Origin: Bacilli bacterium
Lineage (GTDB): Bacteria > Bacillota_I > Bacilli_A > RF39 > UBA660
Length of the DNA: 36,689 nucleotides
Assembly (NCBI GenBank): GCA_017441845.1
Contig: JAFRVB010000011.1
Location: 1-36,689 of the forward strand
Direction: 5' to 3'
The notes beneath the pieces are model-generated. The model saw nothing but the letters and a program-made list of their open reading frames with translations. It was not told the origin of the DNA and did no database searches. A program made the translations under genes and the position numbers. Positions 16,029 to 24,213 of the stretch are shown here, piece after piece; the first letter of the stretch is position 1, and the number at the start of each line of letters is the position of its first letter.

Positions 16029-19000
16029 ATGAAGATATATCTATTTTTGTCATCTAAAATTTTATCTTATACGTTACCAATAGATATAAGTGGTAGTTAT
16101 ACTTTTGACGCGGATCCTTTTGAAGAATCAAAGCTTATTAATGTAGAAGCTCGTGGTAATGATTGGGTTTTATATTCTACTCCAGAAGTTGAATTATTTG
16201 TTAATAATGTTGCTTCTAAAGATGTGATTCTTGAAAAGGATAGTTTTTATTTACTTAGAAGAGATGAAAAGAACTTTTTAATATTTGTTACTGAATCATT
16301 TGATTCTTCTTTTTCTACTTATAATATATTAGATGGTGGAGCTAAATTTACTATTTCAAATGATGATACAGCATCTATTAAATATGATTGTTCTTTTGTA
16401 ACACCAATATCTATTTCTACTGTTAATGGATTCCCTGTAATAAGTCAAAGCCCTAATGCTTTAACATACGTTAATGGTAAGAGAATCTATGGAAATAAAT
16501 ATTATATTCAAAATGGAGATAGAATTAATATTTTTGGATTAAAATTAATATTTGTTAATAAATTATTACTTATAAATAACCCTGGAGGTAAAGTTAGAGT
16601 TACTGAAAAGATGTCTAATGTTTTAAAATATACACTTCCTCCATTAGAAGATTATATTAATGAAGAAGTTAGAGATGAAGAATTATATTCTGAAAAAGAT
16701 TATTTCTCTAAATCACCTAGAATTATTAGAAATATAGATGAAGAAGATGTTGAATTCTCTGGAGCACCTGCTAATGAAGAAAATAATGGTATGTCTATGT
16801 TTTTAACAGTTGCTCCTATGCTTACTATGGGTATTACTTCAGTAGTATCTTCAGCAACTACAGTTCAAAAACTTATGGCAGGAGAAACAGATCTATCTGA
16901 GTGTTGGCCTACACTTGTTATGGCTCTAGCAATGCTTCTTTCTATGTTATTCTGGCCATTATTAATTAAATTAATTGAAGATAAAAAAGCTAAAAAGAGA
17001 AAAGAAAAAACTATTGAAAAATATAATGAGTATTTAAAAGTAAAAGAAAAAGAATTAGAGAAAATACGTAAAGAACAAGAATCTATCTTAAGAGAAAATC
17101 TAATTACTACTGAAGAATGTCATGCGATTATTCAAAATAAGAGTACTCATTTCTGGGATAAGAGAATAGATTATTCTGACTTCTTACAAGTTAGAGTAGG
17201 TATGGGTAATGAAAAATTAAAAGTAAATATAGATTATCCAGATGGTGGCTTTTCAATTGATGAAAATGAACTTAAAGAAGCTGCTGATAAGTTAGTTGAA
17301 AAATATAAATATATTTATAATGTACCTATAGGTTACTCATTCTATGAGAATAATGTTACAGGTATACTTAGTAATGATAGAAAAGGTTATTATTTCTTAA
17401 ATAATATGTTATTACAATTATTTAGTTTTTATAGTTATGATGATTTAAAATTAGTTGTATTAACTAATGAATTTAATAAGAGTGATTGGGATTATTTAAG
17501 ATATAGTAATTATAATTTTAGTAATAATAAAACTATTAGGTATTTTGCATCTACTCCTGATGATTATAAGAGATTAACAGAATACTTTAATAGTATTGTT
17601 GGACCTAGACTTCAAAATGAGAATGGATATAGTCTAAGTAAACCTTACTTTTTAATTGTTATTGATGATTATTCTATGGCAGATGATTGTGATTTTATTA
17701 AAGCAATTACTGAATGTGGAGTTAATGTAGGATTTAGTATTATCCTACTAGGAAAACAATTAAATGATTTTCCTTCTAAATGTAGTAATTTTATTAGTAT
17801 TAAAGATGATCATTCTAGTATTATTTCTAATTCATATGAGAAACAAGAGACAACTCCATTTAAAGAAGAAATTAATTATAGAATTAATATGATGAGTGTT
17901 AGTAAGATACTTTCTAATATACCTATTGAATTTGAAAGTATGACTAGAGGATTACCTGAATCTATTTCTTTTATGGAAATGGAAAAAGTAGGTAAAGTTA
18001 ATCAATTAAATATACTTAATAGATGGAAGAGTAATGATGCGACTACTAGTTTAAGAGCTGAAGTTGGTGTTGGTGGAGATGGAGATTTAATGTATTTAGA
18101 TTTACATGAAAAATTCCATGGTCCACATGGATTGATTGCTGGTATGACTGGTTCTGGTAAATCAGAGTTTATTATTACTTATATTTTATCTATGTGTATT
18201 AATTATAGTCCTGATGATGTGTCTTTCATCTTAATAGATTATAAAGGTGGAGGATTAGCTGGTGCTTTTGAAAACAAAGTTAATAATATAGTTTTACCTC
18301 ATCTAGCAGGTACTATTACTAACTTAGATAAAGCTGAAATGGATAGAACTTTAGTTAGTATCGATTCAGAGTTAAAAAGACGTCAAGCTATGTTCAATGA
18401 AGCTAGAGATAAATTAGGTGAAAGTACTATTGATATTTATAAATATCAAAGATTCTATAATGATGGTAGATTAGAAGAAGCTATTCCACATTTATTTATA
18501 ATTTGTGATGAGTTTGCCGAATTAAAAGCACAACAACCTGATTTTATGGATAGTTTGATTTCTACTGCTCGTATTGGACGTTCACTTGGAGTTCACTTAG
18601 TTCTAGCTACTCAAAAACCTAGTGGTGTTGTTAATGATCAAATTTGGTCTAATACTAAGTTTAGAGTATGTTTAAAAGTACAAGATGCTACTGATTCAAG
18701 AGAAATGTTAAAACGTGATGATGCAGCTTCTATTAAAGAAGTTGGTCGTTTCTATTTACAAGTAGGATATGATGAATATTTTGCTTTAGGTCAATCTGCT
18801 TGGTGTGGAGCTAAATATTATCCATCTGAAAAGATTATTAAAACAGTGGATAAGAGTGTTAATTTCATAGATAATACTGCTATGTTTATCAAGAGTATTC
18901 AAGCTAACAATGAAAAGAGAGTAGAAGCTCAAGGGGATCAAATAGGTGTTATCTTAAAAGATATTATCGAAACAGCTAATAGAGTAGATAAGAAATCTAG

Positions 19001-20576
19001 AAGACTTTGGTTAGAAAATATACCTGAAGTTATATTGGTATCTGATCTAATTAAAAAATATAATGTTACTTCTGAAGGAGTAAAAGCTATTCTTGGAGAA
19101 TATGATGCTCCTGAGATGCAAGAACAAGGATTATTATCAATCAATTTACCAGAAGATGGAAGCTTTGGTATCTATGGTAATGATAGTGCTGAAAGAGAAC
19201 AATTATTATCATCAATTATCTTCTCTTTGTGTTCTATATATAGTGCTAAAGATATCAATATTTATGGAATTGATTTTGGATCAGAATCATCTAGAAACTT
19301 CTTAGATTTTCCACAAGTTGGAGGAATAGTATTTAATGGTGATGATGAACAATATAAATCGATAATGAAATATATGTTCTCTATGTTAAAAACAAGAAAA
19401 CAATTATTAGTAGATTATGGTGGTTCATTTGAAAATTATAATTCAAAGAACGAAGAAAAATTACCAGTAGTATTATTCTTTATGAATAACTTTGAAGCTA
19501 TGGTCGAGAATTATCCTAATGTTCAAGAAACTTTAGAACCATTCGCTAGAGAATGTTCTAGATATGGTATTATTCTAGCTATTACTTCATCTACACCAGG
19601 TACTGTAGGTAGAAGAATATATACTAATTTCAATACTAATTTTGCTTTACATTTCAATGATGAAAGTGCTTATTATGATATCTTTAATATGAGAGTAACT
19701 GTTAATCCTAGAGATTTCTTTGCTAGAGGATTATGTCATAATTTAGATACAGTACATGAATTCCAAACAGCTTCTATTGTTGATGAGAATCATAGTGTAT
19801 CTGAATATGTAAATGAAGTAGTACAAAGTATTGATAAGAGTGTTAAAGCTCCTAGAATACCTACATTACCAGAGACAGTTACTATGGAAGATATACCTAT
19901 GGATAATTTAGGATTATCTAGATTACCTATTGGTATTGGTAGAACTTCTTTAAAACCTGTTTTATATGACTTTACACAATATGCTTCAACTATAATTTCG
20001 GGATTAAAGATTACTAATTTATATTCATTTGTAGATTCATTAGTTAATTTATTAACTAGAATCAATAATACTCATGTTATATTTGTAGACTTTACTAATG
20101 AATTACCTTCTGCGAATAGAGAAGGAGTACATTATACTAATGAAGATTTTGATAATAAATTTAAAGCTATTATTAATTCTCAAAATGAAATAGTAAAACG
20201 TAAAGATTTAAGAGCAGTTTATATTCTATTTGGAGTTAGTAAAGCTGATAAGAGATTAGAAGATGTTTCTTTATTAAATAAATTATCTGCTTCAGTTAAA
20301 GCAAGTGAAAATACAAATATTATCTTTGTAGATTCAGGAAATATGTTAAAAGCTTGTGAATTTGAAGATTGGTTTAGTATCAGAAATAATTCTAGTGGTA
20401 TTTGGGTTGGTCGTGGTGTTTATGATCAAAATATCTTTAGAATTAATAGAGTTACTAAGGAAATGCAAGCTGAAATTGGTAATAACTATGGATATGTTGT
20501 TTCTGAAGGAGAGACTGAATTAACTAAGTTAATTGAGTTTAATGATATGCTAGAAGGGGATGATATTCTTGAATAA
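16029..20576 (+). CDS. essC: Type VII secretion ATPase EssC (FtsK/SpoIIIE family)
   Basis: The 1515-residue membrane ATPase that drives export in T7SSb systems. Two FHA-like beta domains fill about 1-190. Two membrane helices lie near 254-278 and 292-313, and a charged coiled linker follows. ATPase domain 1 is intact: Walker A GMTGSGKS (705-712) and Walker B LFIICDEFAEL (about 822-832). Domain 2 (from about 1043) has GIYGNDSAEREQ in place of a GxxGxGK[ST] loop, and domain 3 (from about 1300) is also without a P-loop, so only D1 looks able to hydrolyse ATP. The ATG at 16029 follows AAAGGTGG; an in-frame TTG lies two codons earlier. It overlaps the YukD gene by eight bases. Confidence 0.95.
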   Translation: MKIYLFLSSKILSYTLPIDISGSYTFDADPFEESKLINVEARGNDWVLYSTPEVELFVNNVASKDVILEKDSFYLLRRDEKNFLIFVTESFDSSFSTYNILDGGAKFTISNDDTASIKYDCSFVTPISISTVNGFPVISQSPNALTYVNGKRIYGNKYYIQNGDRINIFGLKLIFVNKLLLINNPGGKVRVTEKMSNVLKYTLPPLEDYINEEVRDEELYSEKDYFSKSPRIIRNIDEEDVEFSGAPANEENNGMSMFLTVAPMLTMGITSVVSSATTVQKLMAGETDLSECWPTLVMALAMLLSMLFWPLLIKLIEDKKAKKRKEKTIEKYNEYLKVKEKELEKIRKEQESILRENLITTEECHAIIQNKSTHFWDKRIDYSDFLQVRVGMGNEKLKVNIDYPDGGFSIDENELKEAADKLVEKYKYIYNVPIGYSFYENNVTGILSNDRKGYYFLNNMLLQLFSFYSYDDLKLVVLTNEFNKSDWDYLRYSNYNFSNNKTIRYFASTPDDYKRLTEYFNSIVGPRLQNENGYSLSKPYFLIVIDDYSMADDCDFIKAITECGVNVGFSIILLGKQLNDFPSKCSNFISIKDDHSSIISNSYEKQETTPFKEEINYRINMMSVSKILSNIPIEFESMTRGLPESISFMEMEKVGKVNQLNILNRWKSNDATTSLRAEVGVGGDGDLMYLDLHEKFHGPHGLIAGMTGSGKSEFIITYILSMCINYSPDDVSFILIDYKGGGLAGAFENKVNNIVLPHLAGTITNLDKAEMDRTLVSIDSELKRRQAMFNEARDKLGESTIDIYKYQRFYNDGRLEEAIPHLFIICDEFAELKAQQPDFMDSLISTARIGRSLGVHLVLATQKPSGVVNDQIWSNTKFRVCLKVQDATDSREMLKRDDAASIKEVGRFYLQVGYDEYFALGQSAWCGAKYYPSEKIIKTVDKSVNFIDNTAMFIKSIQANNEKRVEAQGDQIGVILKDIIETANRVDKKSRRLWLENIPEVILVSDLIKKYNVTSEGVKAILGEYDAPEMQEQGLLSINLPEDGSFGIYGNDSAEREQLLSSIIFSLCSIYSAKDINIYGIDFGSESSRNFLDFPQVGGIVFNGDDEQYKSIMKYMFSMLKTRKQLLVDYGGSFENYNSKNEEKLPVVLFFMNNFEAMVENYPNVQETLEPFARECSRYGIILAITSSTPGTVGRRIYTNFNTNFALHFNDESAYYDIFNMRVTVNPRDFFARGLCHNLDTVHEFQTASIVDENHSVSEYVNEVVQSIDKSVKAPRIPTLPETVTMEDIPMDNLGLSRLPIGIGRTSLKPVLYDFTQYASTIISGLKITNLYSFVDSLVNLLTRINNTHVIFVDFTNELPSANREGVHYTNEDFDNKFKAIINSQNEIVKRKDLRAVYILFGVSKADKRLEDVSLLNKLSASVKASENTNIIFVDSGNMLKACEFEDWFSIRNNSSGIWVGRGVYDQNIFRINRVTKEMQAEIGNNYGYVVSEGETELTKLIEFNDMLEGDDILE

Positions 20577-20832
20577 TAAAGTATTAATTCAATTATTTGT
20601 TCCTGAGATAGATGAGACTTTTGATTTATTTATTCCTGTTAATGAATTATTATGGAAGATTAAGAAATTAGTTGTTAAATCTGTTTATGATTTAACTAAT
20701 GGAGAGATTGATCCTACTAAAGAATATATTCTAATTAATAAGATTACAGGAGAAATATATAAAGATAATGTAATTATTAGAGATACTAACATTAGAAACG
20801 CTACAGAGATAGTATTGTTATTGTCAAAATAG
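20569..20832 (+). CDS. YukD/EsaB-like ubiquitin-fold protein of type VII secretion
   Basis: An 87-residue protein with a beta-grasp pattern: VLIQLFVPEIDETFDLFIP, a central helix (LLWKIKKLVVKSVYDLT) and a closing strand ATEIVLLLS. Size, pattern and position directly after essC identify it as YukD/EsaB-like, a small cytoplasmic component needed for activity or regulation of T7SSb. I favour a TTG start at 20569, about nine bases after GAAGGGG; an ATG at 20560 is in frame but abuts the GGGG. Translation is likely coupled to essC. Gene order (essC before yukD) is the reverse of the Bacillus and Staphylococcus arrangement. Confidence 0.8.
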   Translation: MNNKVLIQLFVPEIDETFDLFIPVNELLWKIKKLVVKSVYDLTNGEIDPTKEYILINKITGEIYKDNVIIRDTNIRNATEIVLLLSK

Positions 20833-20835
20833 TGT

Positions 20836-20864
20836 AAAAATAGCTATTTTATAGCTATTTTTTG
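20836..20864 (+). terminator. Intrinsic terminator closing the essC-yukD unit
   Basis: AAAAATAGCTAT-TTT-ATAGCTATTTTT is a perfect 12-bp hairpin ending in T residues. It separates the export machinery from the substrate genes, allowing different expression levels. Confidence 0.88.
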
Positions 20865-20891
20865 GTATTATAAGTATGAGGATGTGATTAT

Positions 20892-21560
20892 ATGGCTGAA
20901 GAAGCTAAAACTGGTTACAATTATGTTGAGATGGCTAATTTATTTACAGAAGTTAGTAATATCGCGACACAAACTAAGAGAATTGTTTCAAAGTATTTAA
21001 ATGATGATTTAATTGATCCAATGTCTAAACTTTGGTATGCACCAGAAGCTAGAGAATTCTTTAAAAAATTTCAAGCAGTAGTAAGAGAAGCTGAAGAAGA
21101 GATGGATGGAGCTTTTCAAGGTTTTATTGATAGTTTGTATAAAGCCCAAAAAGCATGGTCAGTTAAAACTAAAGGTGGAGAGACTGCTGAATCAATAACT
21201 ATTAGAACTGAAAAGATTTTCTTATATATTGCGAAATTCAAAGATCAAAGAGAAGGAAATATCTATATCGATGAAAAAGGAGCATTAACTTTTGTTGAGG
21301 GTTTAAATACTATTCAACAGAAATTAACTAATGAACTTATGGATCAAAAGGCTGACTTAACTAGTGCTGCTTTAGCTTTTGTTGGTAATAATCAAGCTGA
21401 AGGAATTCAAAAATGTTTTGATAAAGTAGTAAGTTCTATAAGTGATATATTTGATTTTCTAACTAAAGGTGATACTAGTTTAAAATCAGAGATTATTAGA
21501 GTTACTAATGAATATAGGTCTTTTGCTTTGAGAATAAAGGCTGAAATGGAAGAAAAATAG
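20892..21560 (+). CDS. Double-hairpin WXG-like T7SS substrate, paralogue A
   Basis: A 222-residue helical protein without signal peptide or membrane segment. The first half has a turn motif with W48 (LWYAPEAREFFKKF), at the position and with the downstream Phe spacing of WXG100 proteins. The second half has a related turn (FVGNNQAEGIQKCFDKV) between long helices. It therefore looks like two WXG-type hairpins in one chain, about twice the normal 100 residues. Its paralogue lies 104 bases downstream and shares TGYNYxEM at the N-terminus, DPMSKLW[YF]APEA and the KCFD turn. Location behind essC-yukD makes it a probable secreted substrate or effector partner. Not assigned to a named family. Confidence 0.75.
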   Translation: MAEEAKTGYNYVEMANLFTEVSNIATQTKRIVSKYLNDDLIDPMSKLWYAPEAREFFKKFQAVVREAEEEMDGAFQGFIDSLYKAQKAWSVKTKGGETAESITIRTEKIFLYIAKFKDQREGNIYIDEKGALTFVEGLNTIQQKLTNELMDQKADLTSAALAFVGNNQAEGIQKCFDKVVSSISDIFDFLTKGDTSLKSEIIRVTNEYRSFALRIKAEMEEK

Positions 21561-21588
21561 TAAAAAGATGTAAAGTGATTTTTAATTA

Positions 21589-21616
21589 TTGTCATTTTTT
21601 AAGTAAATATGATAAT
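21589..21616 (+). promoter_or_regulatory. Candidate promoter of WXG-like paralogue B
   Basis: TTGTCA (21589-21594), 16 bases, GATAAT (21611-21616) in the gap between the two substrate genes. It would give the second copy its own expression level. Confidence 0.4.
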
Positions 21617-21664
21617 ATTAATATAGATAGACTAGATCTATTAGTAAAATATGGAGGTGTTATG

Positions 21665-22348
21665 ATGGCTGATGGAGCTATGACTGGATACAACTATAAA
21701 GAAATGACTGGATTAACTGCAGAAGTTTCTAGAGTTGCTGCAAATACTAAGAAAGTTATTCAAGCATGTTTAGATGATGATATTGTTGAACCAATGTCTA
21801 AGTTATGGTTTGCACCAGAAGCAAAAGAATTCTTTACTAAATTTGGAGAAACAGTTACTAAATCTGGTGAAGAAATGAAGAAAGCTTTCGAAACATTTGA
21901 TAAAAATATTGAAGAAGCTCAAAAAGCTTGGTCTGAAAAGACTGGTGGAGGAAACACAGGTAGTATTATCGGACTTCCTACAATGGAATTAAAGATTAAT
22001 GTTGGTGCATTTAAAGAAAGCGATGGAGGAAACATTGTTTTATACGAAAAACAAGCTATTGCTTTTGCTGAATCTTTAGATGGAGTTCAAAAGAAACTAT
22101 CTAAGTCAATTGAAGAACAAAGAACAGAATTATCTAAAGCTGTTACTGCATTCTTAGGACATGAACAAGGAGAAGCAGTTAATAAATGCTTTGACGGTGT
22201 TTTAACAGCAGTTGGAACTATCTTTACTTACTTATCAGTTGGTGAAAATAGTTTAAGTGGTCAAATTAAAAAGGCTGCTGAAACATATAAGAAAATGGCT
22301 GAACAAGTTAGATCTGAAATGGAAAACGCTGCTGGAAACGGAAAATAA
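21665..22348 (+). CDS. Double-hairpin WXG-like T7SS substrate, paralogue B (apparently highly expressed)
   Basis: A 227-residue paralogue of the preceding gene with the same two-hairpin plan: LWFAPEAKEFFTKF in the first half, AFLGHEQGEAVNKCFDGV in the second, joined by a Gly/Thr-rich linker near 95-105. The ATG at 21665 aligns with the paralogue's start (MADGAMTGYNY vs MAEEAKTGYNY) and is seven bases from GGAGG; an adjacent ATG at 21662 and an upstream extension are less likely. Unlike its neighbours it often uses C-ending Asn, Phe and Tyr codons (AAC, TTC, TAC), a mark of strong expression. It has its own candidate promoter and is followed by a double hairpin. Probably the major secreted protein of this system. 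Confidence 0.78.
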   Translation: MADGAMTGYNYKEMTGLTAEVSRVAANTKKVIQACLDDDIVEPMSKLWFAPEAKEFFTKFGETVTKSGEEMKKAFETFDKNIEEAQKAWSEKTGGGNTGSIIGLPTMELKINVGAFKESDGGNIVLYEKQAIAFAESLDGVQKKLSKSIEEQRTELSKAVTAFLGHEQGEAVNKCFDGVLTAVGTIFTYLSVGENSLSGQIKKAAETYKKMAEQVRSEMENAAGNGK

Positions 22349-22361
22349 TAAGTTCTTAATA

Positions 22362-22420
22362 ATATTCAGAAAATTATTTTCTGAATATATTGCAACTTCA
22401 AATCGAGGTTGCAATATATT
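22362..22420 (+). promoter_or_regulatory. Two back-to-back hairpins between substrate B and the next gene
   Basis: Hairpin 1 is a perfect 12-bp stem, ATATTCAGAAAA (22362-22373) with its complement at 22377-22388. Hairpin 2 is a 13-bp stem, ATATTGCAACTTC (22387-22399) with GAGGTTGCAATAT (22405-22417), one G-T pair. Neither is followed by a long T run, so they could be a leaky terminator pair or an mRNA-stabilising 3' element that lets a little readthrough reach the downstream genes. Confidence 0.7.
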
Positions 22421-22446
22421 TTGAAAATAAAGATAGGGGTTGTTTT

Positions 22447-23010
22447 ATGATTAAAGTAAACGTCGTTAAATTAAAAGACGAATTAGAACAATTAAAAACA
22501 ATCATGGATGAATATGAAACAGTTGAATTAAACTTATTTAATCAATTAAAAAATTCATGTAATGATTGGAATGATCCTAGAACACCTGCTTTTATAGAGG
22601 CTGTTGATAAAGAAAAGAAAGAATCTAGTAATATTGTAGATTCTTTTAAGGATGCAACAGATTGTTTAAATTATATTATTTTACAATATGAGACTATTGG
22701 TGATATGATTTCAGTTAATCTAGAGAAAAAAGCTAGTATTATAAAAGCATACGGTACTATTGAAAATAGAATTAATGCTATTTTATCTAATATTAATTCA
22801 GTAGATATGAGTTTTTATTATTCTGAATTACATAATATTAAAGATATGAGAAATTCTTTTGAGAATTTAAAAGTAGAATTAGTTGATTCACGTGAAAAAG
22901 TAAAAGATTTATTTAAAAAGATAGAGAGAATAGAAGAAAATGTATCTTCTAAAGCAAAAGCATTAAAAGATATTGAAATTAATGCATTTGACTATGTGTT
23001 GGATTATTAG
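22447..23010 (+). CDS. Helical WXG100-like protein, 187 residues
   Basis: The protein is almost entirely helical and rich in Lys, Glu and Asn. A turn with W41 (CNDWNDPRTPAF) lies between two helices at the position of the WXG loop, so the N-terminal 90 residues look like a divergent WXG100 hairpin, followed by a longer coiled-coil of about 95 residues. The ATG at 22447 is preceded by ATAGGGGTTG and is preferred over the upstream extension, which would read through hairpin 2. It starts a tight run of three small helical genes, typical of T7SS partner proteins that pair with effectors. Exact role unknown. Confidence 0.65.
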   Translation: MIKVNVVKLKDELEQLKTIMDEYETVELNLFNQLKNSCNDWNDPRTPAFIEAVDKEKKESSNIVDSFKDATDCLNYIILQYETIGDMISVNLEKKASIIKAYGTIENRINAILSNINSVDMSFYYSELHNIKDMRNSFENLKVELVDSREKVKDLFKKIERIEENVSSKAKALKDIEINAFDYVLDY

Positions 23011-23018
23011 GTGATATT

Positions 23019-23342
23019 ATGAGTTTAAAAGAAGAAGCTGTATATTTAAAAGTTGAAAATATTAGAAGTGATATTAAACAAATAGAGTATTATGCTGGTG
23101 AAGAGTATAGTTTATTTGCTAAATTATCTGCTAAATTAAAAAATATTAAGAGTTATTATAATTCTCCTAATAGTGGTTCTTTTAGTAAGATTGGTGATTC
23201 TTTATTAAAAGAAAGAGATGGTATCAAATTAAAGAGAACTAAATATAATGATGTATTAAATAGAAATATAGATATCTATCTTCAAGGAACTGCTACATCT
23301 ATTGGTATATTTTCAAAAGAGGATGGTGATAATGATGAGTGA
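23019..23342 (+). CDS. Small helical protein, probable T7SS partner
   Basis: A 107-residue basic helical protein with a possible hairpin turn at about 47-54 (YYNSPNSGSF) and no membrane segment. Size and fold prediction resemble WXG100 or the small helical partners encoded beside T7SS effectors, but no family signature is certain. It starts after AGGTGAT nine bases beyond the previous stop and overlaps the next gene by eight bases. Confidence 0.6.
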   Translation: MSLKEEAVYLKVENIRSDIKQIEYYAGEEYSLFAKLSAKLKNIKSYYNSPNSGSFSKIGDSLLKERDGIKLKRTKYNDVLNRNIDIYLQGTATSIGIFSKEDGDNDE

Positions 23343-23586
23343 TGAAGAGAAAAAAGCAAGATATATTAGAATAGTTAAAAAATTAAAACTAGCTAATAAT
23401 AAAATGTATACTTTGATCAATTCACTTGATTCATTAGCAAATTCTTTGAATAAGAATATCAATGTTGATGGAAAAGGTTATGATAGCGAGAAAGTAAAAG
23501 ACATTAAAGAAAAAGTAGATACTTTACAAGATAAGAATATTAATATTATTAATAGCTTAGTATATAAAATTAATCATATAGATTAA
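23335..23586 (+). CDS. Small helical protein, probable T7SS partner
   Basis: An 83-residue protein predicted as two long helices around a turn near 44-50 (NVDGKGYDSE). The ATG at 23335, four bases from GGTGAT, suits this genome's usual spacing better than the ATG at 23332; longer in-frame extensions lie wholly inside the preceding gene. It is the last gene of the small-helical cluster and probably acts with it, either as secretion partner or chaperone. Not recognised as a named family. Confidence 0.6.
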   Translation: MSDEEKKARYIRIVKKLKLANNKMYTLINSLDSLANSLNKNINVDGKGYDSEKVKDIKEKVDTLQDKNINIINSLVYKINHID

Positions 23587-23603
23587 TTTTTTTTACATAA
23601 TTT

Positions 23604-23645
23604 TTAGCACTCTCTATTGACAAGTGCTAAAAATAGTGATAATAT
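23604..23645 (+). promoter_or_regulatory. CIRCE operator overlapping the hsp20 promoter
   Basis: TTAGCACTC (23604-23612), nine bases, AAGTGCTAA (23622-23630). TTGACA (23617-23622) is built into it, and TAATAT (23640-23645) or the overlapping GATAAT is the -10. Confidence 0.92.
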
Positions 23646-23676
23646 AAAATTGTAATAAGAAAGGAAGTTGATATAT

Positions 23677-24093
23677 ATGATGTTAATGCCAAGAAGAGAT
23701 TTTGATTTATTTGGTGATGACTTTTTTGGAGATGATTTTTTCAAAGGAGAAAAAAATCATTTAATGAAAACAGATATTAAGGAGACAGAGAATGATTATA
23801 TCCTAGATATCGATCTTCCAGGATATAAGAAAGAAGATATTAAGGTTGATATTACTGATGGATATCTAACTATTAATGCAAAGACTTCTCATGAAAAAAA
23901 TGAAGGAGAAAAAGGAAAATTCGTTAGACGTGAAAGATTTATGGGAGAATGTAGTCGTAGTTTCTATGTAGGAGAAGATATTAAAGAAGATGAGATTAAT
24001 GCATCTTTCAATAATGGTATTTTGAATTTAAAAGTACCTAAAGTTAAACCAGAAGAAAAGAAATCTGATAAAAAGTATATTGAAATTAAATAG
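23677..24093 (+). CDS. Small heat-shock protein Hsp20
   Basis: A 138-residue alpha-crystallin family chaperone. After a short Phe/Asp-rich N-terminal arm (DLFGDDFFGDDFF), the alpha-crystallin domain runs from about 30 to 125: MKTDIKETENDYILDIDLPGY at the start, FVRRERFMGECSRSFYV in the middle and the family's A-x-x-x-n-G-I-L motif (ASFNNGILNLKVPK) at the end. It holds unfolded proteins for ClpB/DnaK. A CIRCE operator controls it. Its location inside the T7SS island, between small helical proteins and effectors, is unusual. ATG 23677 follows AGGAAG; the in-frame TTG at 23668 is less likely. Confidence 0.94.
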   Translation: MMLMPRRDFDLFGDDFFGDDFFKGEKNHLMKTDIKETENDYILDIDLPGYKKEDIKVDITDGYLTINAKTSHEKNEGEKGKFVRRERFMGECSRSFYVGEDIKEDEINASFNNGILNLKVPKVKPEEKKSDKKYIEIK

Positions 24094-24094
24094 T

Positions 24095-24119
24095 AAAGTG
24101 GTGTAAAACACCACTTTTT
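24095..24119 (+). terminator. Intrinsic terminator after hsp20
   Basis: AAAGTGGTGT-AAA-ACACCACTTT, a perfect 10-bp stem with trailing T. Confidence 0.85.
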
Positions 24120-24164
24120 AAATTGCTATTTTTAGCGTATTTTTATACAATTATATTAGATAAT

Positions 24165-24194
24165 AGGGGGCATATGAGTTTTTGTGTGCCTTAA
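24165..24194 (+). other. Possible six-codon leader ORF and hairpin before the first effector
   Basis: ATG at 24174 starts a frame reading MSFCVP then TAA, three bases after AGGGGG. The same stretch can fold: GGGCATA (24168-24174) pairs with TGTGCCT (24185-24191) with two G-T pairs. It sits 20 bases upstream of the effector start and its GGAGGTGA. Translation of the leader would open the hairpin. No proof that it is translated. Confidence 0.25.
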
Positions 24195-24213
24195 TCGTCA
24201 TTGGAGGTGAACC

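Noticed and set aside
22362-22420. Tandem hairpins considered as a riboswitch
   Set aside because: Two simple perfect stems with tiny loops leave no room for a ligand-binding core.
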